Both the position numbers and the translations under genes were made by a program. Of a stretch of 64,000 bases of DNA, positions 60,845-64,000 are shown one piece after another (the stretch's first letter is position 1; each line of letters begins with the position of its first letter). The stretch is from Branchiostoma floridae. Taxonomy: Eukaryota; Chordata; Leptocardii; Amphioxiformes; Branchiostomatidae. Location: NCBI RefSeq assembly GCF_000003815.2, contig NC_049986.1, positions 14,604,410-14,668,409 of the forward strand, in the 5' to 3' direction. The notes under the pieces are model-generated. The model worked only from the letters and a program-made list of their open reading frames with translations. It had not been told where the DNA came from and made no database searches.

Positions 60845-63572
60845 CTATTCAAACGTTTCCCACATCTTTTTGACCTGCTGAACCTGGGACCCGGCACTTT
60901 TCTTTGCAACATCCGCACGTGTGGATGACACCAAGTCAGCAAAGGGGTCCTGTTTCTCTCCTGGCCTGATGGGGTCCAGGACCTTGACAGGGTTCAGAAC
61001 CTGACCCTGTGTCTGACCTGTAGTCCATGTGGGAACATGGTTCCATGACGAGGCCTGACTACCTACAGAGCTGCTCGCTTCGGCCTGACAAGACCCCTGT
61101 GGTAGGGGAAAACTACTGCTGGCTGATGCTGTGCTATGATAACCACTGGGTGGCAGTGTTGCAGTCTGGTGTACAAAGCTTTGTGTATAGTAGGTGTCTA
61201 GTCCGTACTCCTTCAACAAAGTGTTTGTTGCACTTTTCTCTGGATCAGCTTGTGGCCGCTGTGCACCCACTGTAAAGGTTACGCCTTGGTTGGAGGCATT
61301 TGCATCTGAATATGGGTCAAAGTTTATCAGGGATTGATTCTTGGAATTTGCCACATCGGATGGTTTCTGCTGCTGCATCACAGCAGGAGGAGGCGGTCTA
61401 GGGGGCCTTGCCCGCACCCCTCCCTCTGGAACAGAGACAGTAGACTTAACCGAGGAGTCACTGCTGGTGTCCGACTGGGCGATTCCAAGGTTGTTGGACT
61501 CCTGCCACATTTCTGTGACCAGCATGTCTGTGGACTTCCTCAGCTGCTGGGTGCTCATCCCTGACGGCACCGACACAGACTTGTGCATGCTGGCAGGCTT
61601 GGGGGGGGACGGCAGGGCGGCGAAACTCTCCCGGCGTGTTGGGGAACTGGTGCTCNNNNNNNNNNNNNNNNNNNNNNNNNNNNNNNNNNNNNNNNNNNNN
61701 NNNNNNNNNNNNNNNNNNNNNNNNNNNNNNNNNNNNNNNNNNNNNNNNNNNNNNNTTCCTCAGACTTGTTTTTACATTTCGTTAGACTTGTTTTTACATT
61801 GCGTCTACACTCTGCTCAAATGCCAACAGCTACTTCAGTATGAAGTGATATTGACATGTGTTTCTACCTATTGAGAAAAGAAAGTGAGACTGAACACAAG
61901 AATATAAACCTCATTTTCTGGTTCCTCGGATACAGGAGTTGTTTCCTCACTGCTGCTTTCCTTCATGCGCATGGAGGCAAACACATCCTCCAAGTCCCTG
62001 TAAAACACGAGAAGCAGGCATTACAACATGCTGGAACCATCAGATACATCTAACACACCAATTTGCTCCAAGAACAGCAGGTACCAGACACTTGAGAACG
62101 TGTCCATCACTACTGTAATTTTTGAAAAAGACTTGAATAAAGTCAAGCTGTCATCATTCCCTAGCTCACAAATCTTGCTCATCAGTATTGTTACCAGTGT
62201 CTAAAAAGAATGAGGATTTGGGCTCATAATTTGGTCAAATGTCTGCAGTTATTAGAGCAAGTATGGTACTTTCAGATGCAGTGCAGGTGCACCACAGCTT
62301 TTGTTGCTGTAACACAGAAACTCTTACTTAAGGGAAGGCTACAACATGACAAGTGCAAACAAGTAGTCATGTACATCAGCATCCAAACACGGCAAGATCT
62401 ACAAATGACACTATGAATCCTTGACGTGCAGCACACAACTCACACACAGCATGGCAACCAAACTGCAAGTTGCAACCAAATGTGAATTAGTACACAACAA
62501 AATGTTACTAACAGTGTAGTCAACACAGGGAAGCTACAGGTACATGGTTTACTGGCTATCCACCAAGATCTCAGTCAAGTGAATGTAAGCTTAGGGTTCT
62601 TTAAAATTGTGCTTTTTCTTTATTTCAGTTGTTAATTGTTTAAGGATGAGAAATGTTTCCGTCAAAACTCATTATTCAGATTTATATTTTTTATCCAAGT
62701 AGCCAATCCAAATATACATGTACACCCCTGAGTTGAAAACGGCAAGTTACGTCAGGATGAAGAAACTACCGCAACTAAAGAAACACTGCAACACATGTAT
62801 ATGCAGGCAATGATTGACAATCGGTTGGCTAAATCAATAGGTTGAAAGGAGAGAAGCACTGCTCTGCGTCTTCCTTCACCAAATCCCACCCTGAAACCAG
62901 TGGAGCCGTGCTGGGGAGCCACACAGGTAGGAGATGATGAGGATGATGTCAGTGTGATGTTACAGACACTACAGGAACACCAAGGGTTGCTGTCAGGGTT
63001 CCCTTTGCTTCTGCACAAAGCTGGCAATTGGTTGGTTAACTCTGTACATTTTGGCTGAATTTCTTGCATTGAAATGGCATGATTTCAAAATCGATCATCA
63101 CTGTCTATCCGATTTTTTTGGTGATTGACGCATCAGTAATTTGGGGCTTCTATGCAACAGAACAGATCTTCAATGCTCATGTTAACGTTATTTCTCCATT
63201 GTTTTGAAAGTATCTAGAAGCAAACTACAAATGGGTGGTTGATTTGAACAAAATTTTTTTATTTGTATTTCGAAGAAAGCAGCTGGCTTGTTCCTTATAC
63301 CCCGCAGAACAAAAAAGGTCAACATTTCCAGCTTTTTTGTAAAGATATGCAAGAATCTGAAATACCATCATCTTTGATATCATTCTGCATGAAGGAAAAT
63401 ATAGTGTCTCTGTTAAAGCCTTGCAAGGGAAGTGCCCAATCACCAGCTTTCTGTGGGTATGCTACCATACCTCATGAAGTCAAGGTTCAGAGCCTGGAAG
63501 CCAGGGCTACTGGACATACTGGTCCTGTCTGTGGAGGCATCGTCCAAGTCCAGCAGGTCATAATGACGGGTT
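60845..63572 (-). CDS. Clathrin/AP-2 endocytic accessory-like protein, C-terminal part
   Basis: The exons placed are complement 63572-63471, complement 61997-61910 and complement 61655-60845 (the last truncated by the gap), with the stop at 60845-60847. The first two join in phase 2 (ATGAG|G). In order they show YDLLDLDD, a clathrin box; acidic linkers; PPRPPPPAV, an SH3 ligand; LINFDPYSD; KQDPFADL, a DPF motif for the AP-2 alpha ear; and the C-terminus KKMWETFE, a WxxF-acidic motif also used to bind AP-2. The gene continues off the right edge, so the catalytic or lipid-binding part is not seen. Connecdenn/DENND1-type and synaptojanin-type tails both fit; I cannot decide. The endocytic role is an inference from the motifs. 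Confidence 0.72.
61656..61755. other. Assembly gap (100 N)
   Basis: Exactly 100 N. It hides the acceptor, and possibly some codons, of the last coding exon of the minus-strand endocytic gene. Just right of it is a direct duplication of AGACTTGTTTTTACATT (near 61763 and 61785). Confidence 0.97.
61998..63470 (-). other. Intron of the endocytic gene
   Basis: The flanking exons join in matching phase, so no exon is required here. I read AT-rich sequence with no recognised feature. A minus-strand frame at about 62752-63069 shows no domain. Confidence 0.55.
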
Positions 63573-64000
63573 CTAGAGACGGGAGATAGCGCAGCCTTCG
63601 TTTAGCACTGGTGCTAAAACACGGGGGCTCTGTGCAGAGAGCCAGGGTGTGCAACACTGATACTACTCTAGTAGTAGTAGTAAAATCAAATAAATGCTAG
63701 ACTAGGACAACAACAAAATAATGCAATAGCAAATTAGCAACACATCGCATGCAATTACTACATACATTGCTTACTTTCGATAGCAGACTACATATATTGC
63801 ACTTGTGGCCAAATAATGGAAGCATTCTATGTAAAACAACTAAGGCTTGCACGCTGCTACCGGTACACTGTAACATACAATCATAGCGCAAAAAGTAAAG
63901 GCTGCATTAGGCATCAGCCACACAAAATCAATTAAAGCTTAAAAGCAGTTAGCAACGTAGTTCAATGACAATGCAAGCTTATAATATTACAGCAATATTA
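63573..64000 (-). other. Intron or upstream part of the endocytic gene, truncated
   Basis: A good minus-strand acceptor (gtctctag) sits at 63573. The rest to the window edge is non-coding as far as I can see, with a short TAG-repeat at about 63669-63680. Confidence 0.5.

Noticed and set aside
1..64000. Search for CRISPR arrays, rRNA, tRNA, bacterial operons and viral genes
   Set aside because: None seen; the window is ordinary animal nuclear DNA.

Overview
The window is eukaryotic nuclear DNA from an invertebrate deuterostome, most likely a lancelet (Branchiostoma). This is inferred from the metazoan gene content, the abundant phase-1 introns, the CRUMBS tail that closely matches known Crumbs tails, many short inverted-repeat elements, and an (ATTC)n-tailed repeat. 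No sequence search was run, so the species is not proven. Three runs of exactly 100 N (4803-4902, 50367-50466, 61656-61755) are assembly gaps.

Region 1 (1-23.4 kb): a GC-rich, promoter-like patch near the left edge (60-220) carries three CRE-type sites and a perfect 16-bp hairpin. About 23 kb with no convincing coding exon follows; it is probably the long first intron or upstream region of the next gene. It contains a cluster of small inverted-repeat elements with TAGCCT ends, two of which have perfect 9-bp target duplications, and a probable LINE tail.

Region 2 (23.4-50.1 kb, +): one very large CRUMBS gene. I could place 27 coding exons, all joined in consistent phase, giving about 2,700 residues. 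The order is: end of a signal peptide, an N-terminal laminin-G domain, about 22 EGF-like repeats, three more laminin-G domains with EGF repeats between them, about 24 more EGF repeats, a transmembrane helix, and a 38-residue tail with a FERM-binding GTYSPS motif and a C-terminal ERLI PDZ ligand. The first exon, with the start codon, was not found. Six tandem duplicated exons (five exactly 222 bp, one 225 bp) each encode an EGF pair. The introns hold a 5'-truncated retrocopy, a TA-flanked MITE and a candidate 18-nt microexon.

Region 3 (51.3-58.5 kb): a divergent gene pair. On the minus strand is a two-coding-exon gene for an unrecognised 533-residue basic protein. On the plus strand is a RING-finger plus coiled-coil (TRIM-like) protein of about 1,050-1,080 residues with two different coding tandem-repeat arrays. 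The first exons face away from each other across about 0.5 kb containing several CCAAT boxes and one CRE.

Region 4 (58.5-64 kb, -): the 3' end of a gene whose product carries a clathrin box, a DPF motif, a proline-rich SH3 ligand and a C-terminal WxxF motif, so probably a clathrin/AP-2 endocytic accessory protein. It runs off the right edge and converges tail to tail with the RING gene. CRUMBS controls apical membrane identity and the last gene looks endocytic, but nothing in the sequence shows that these neighbours work together.
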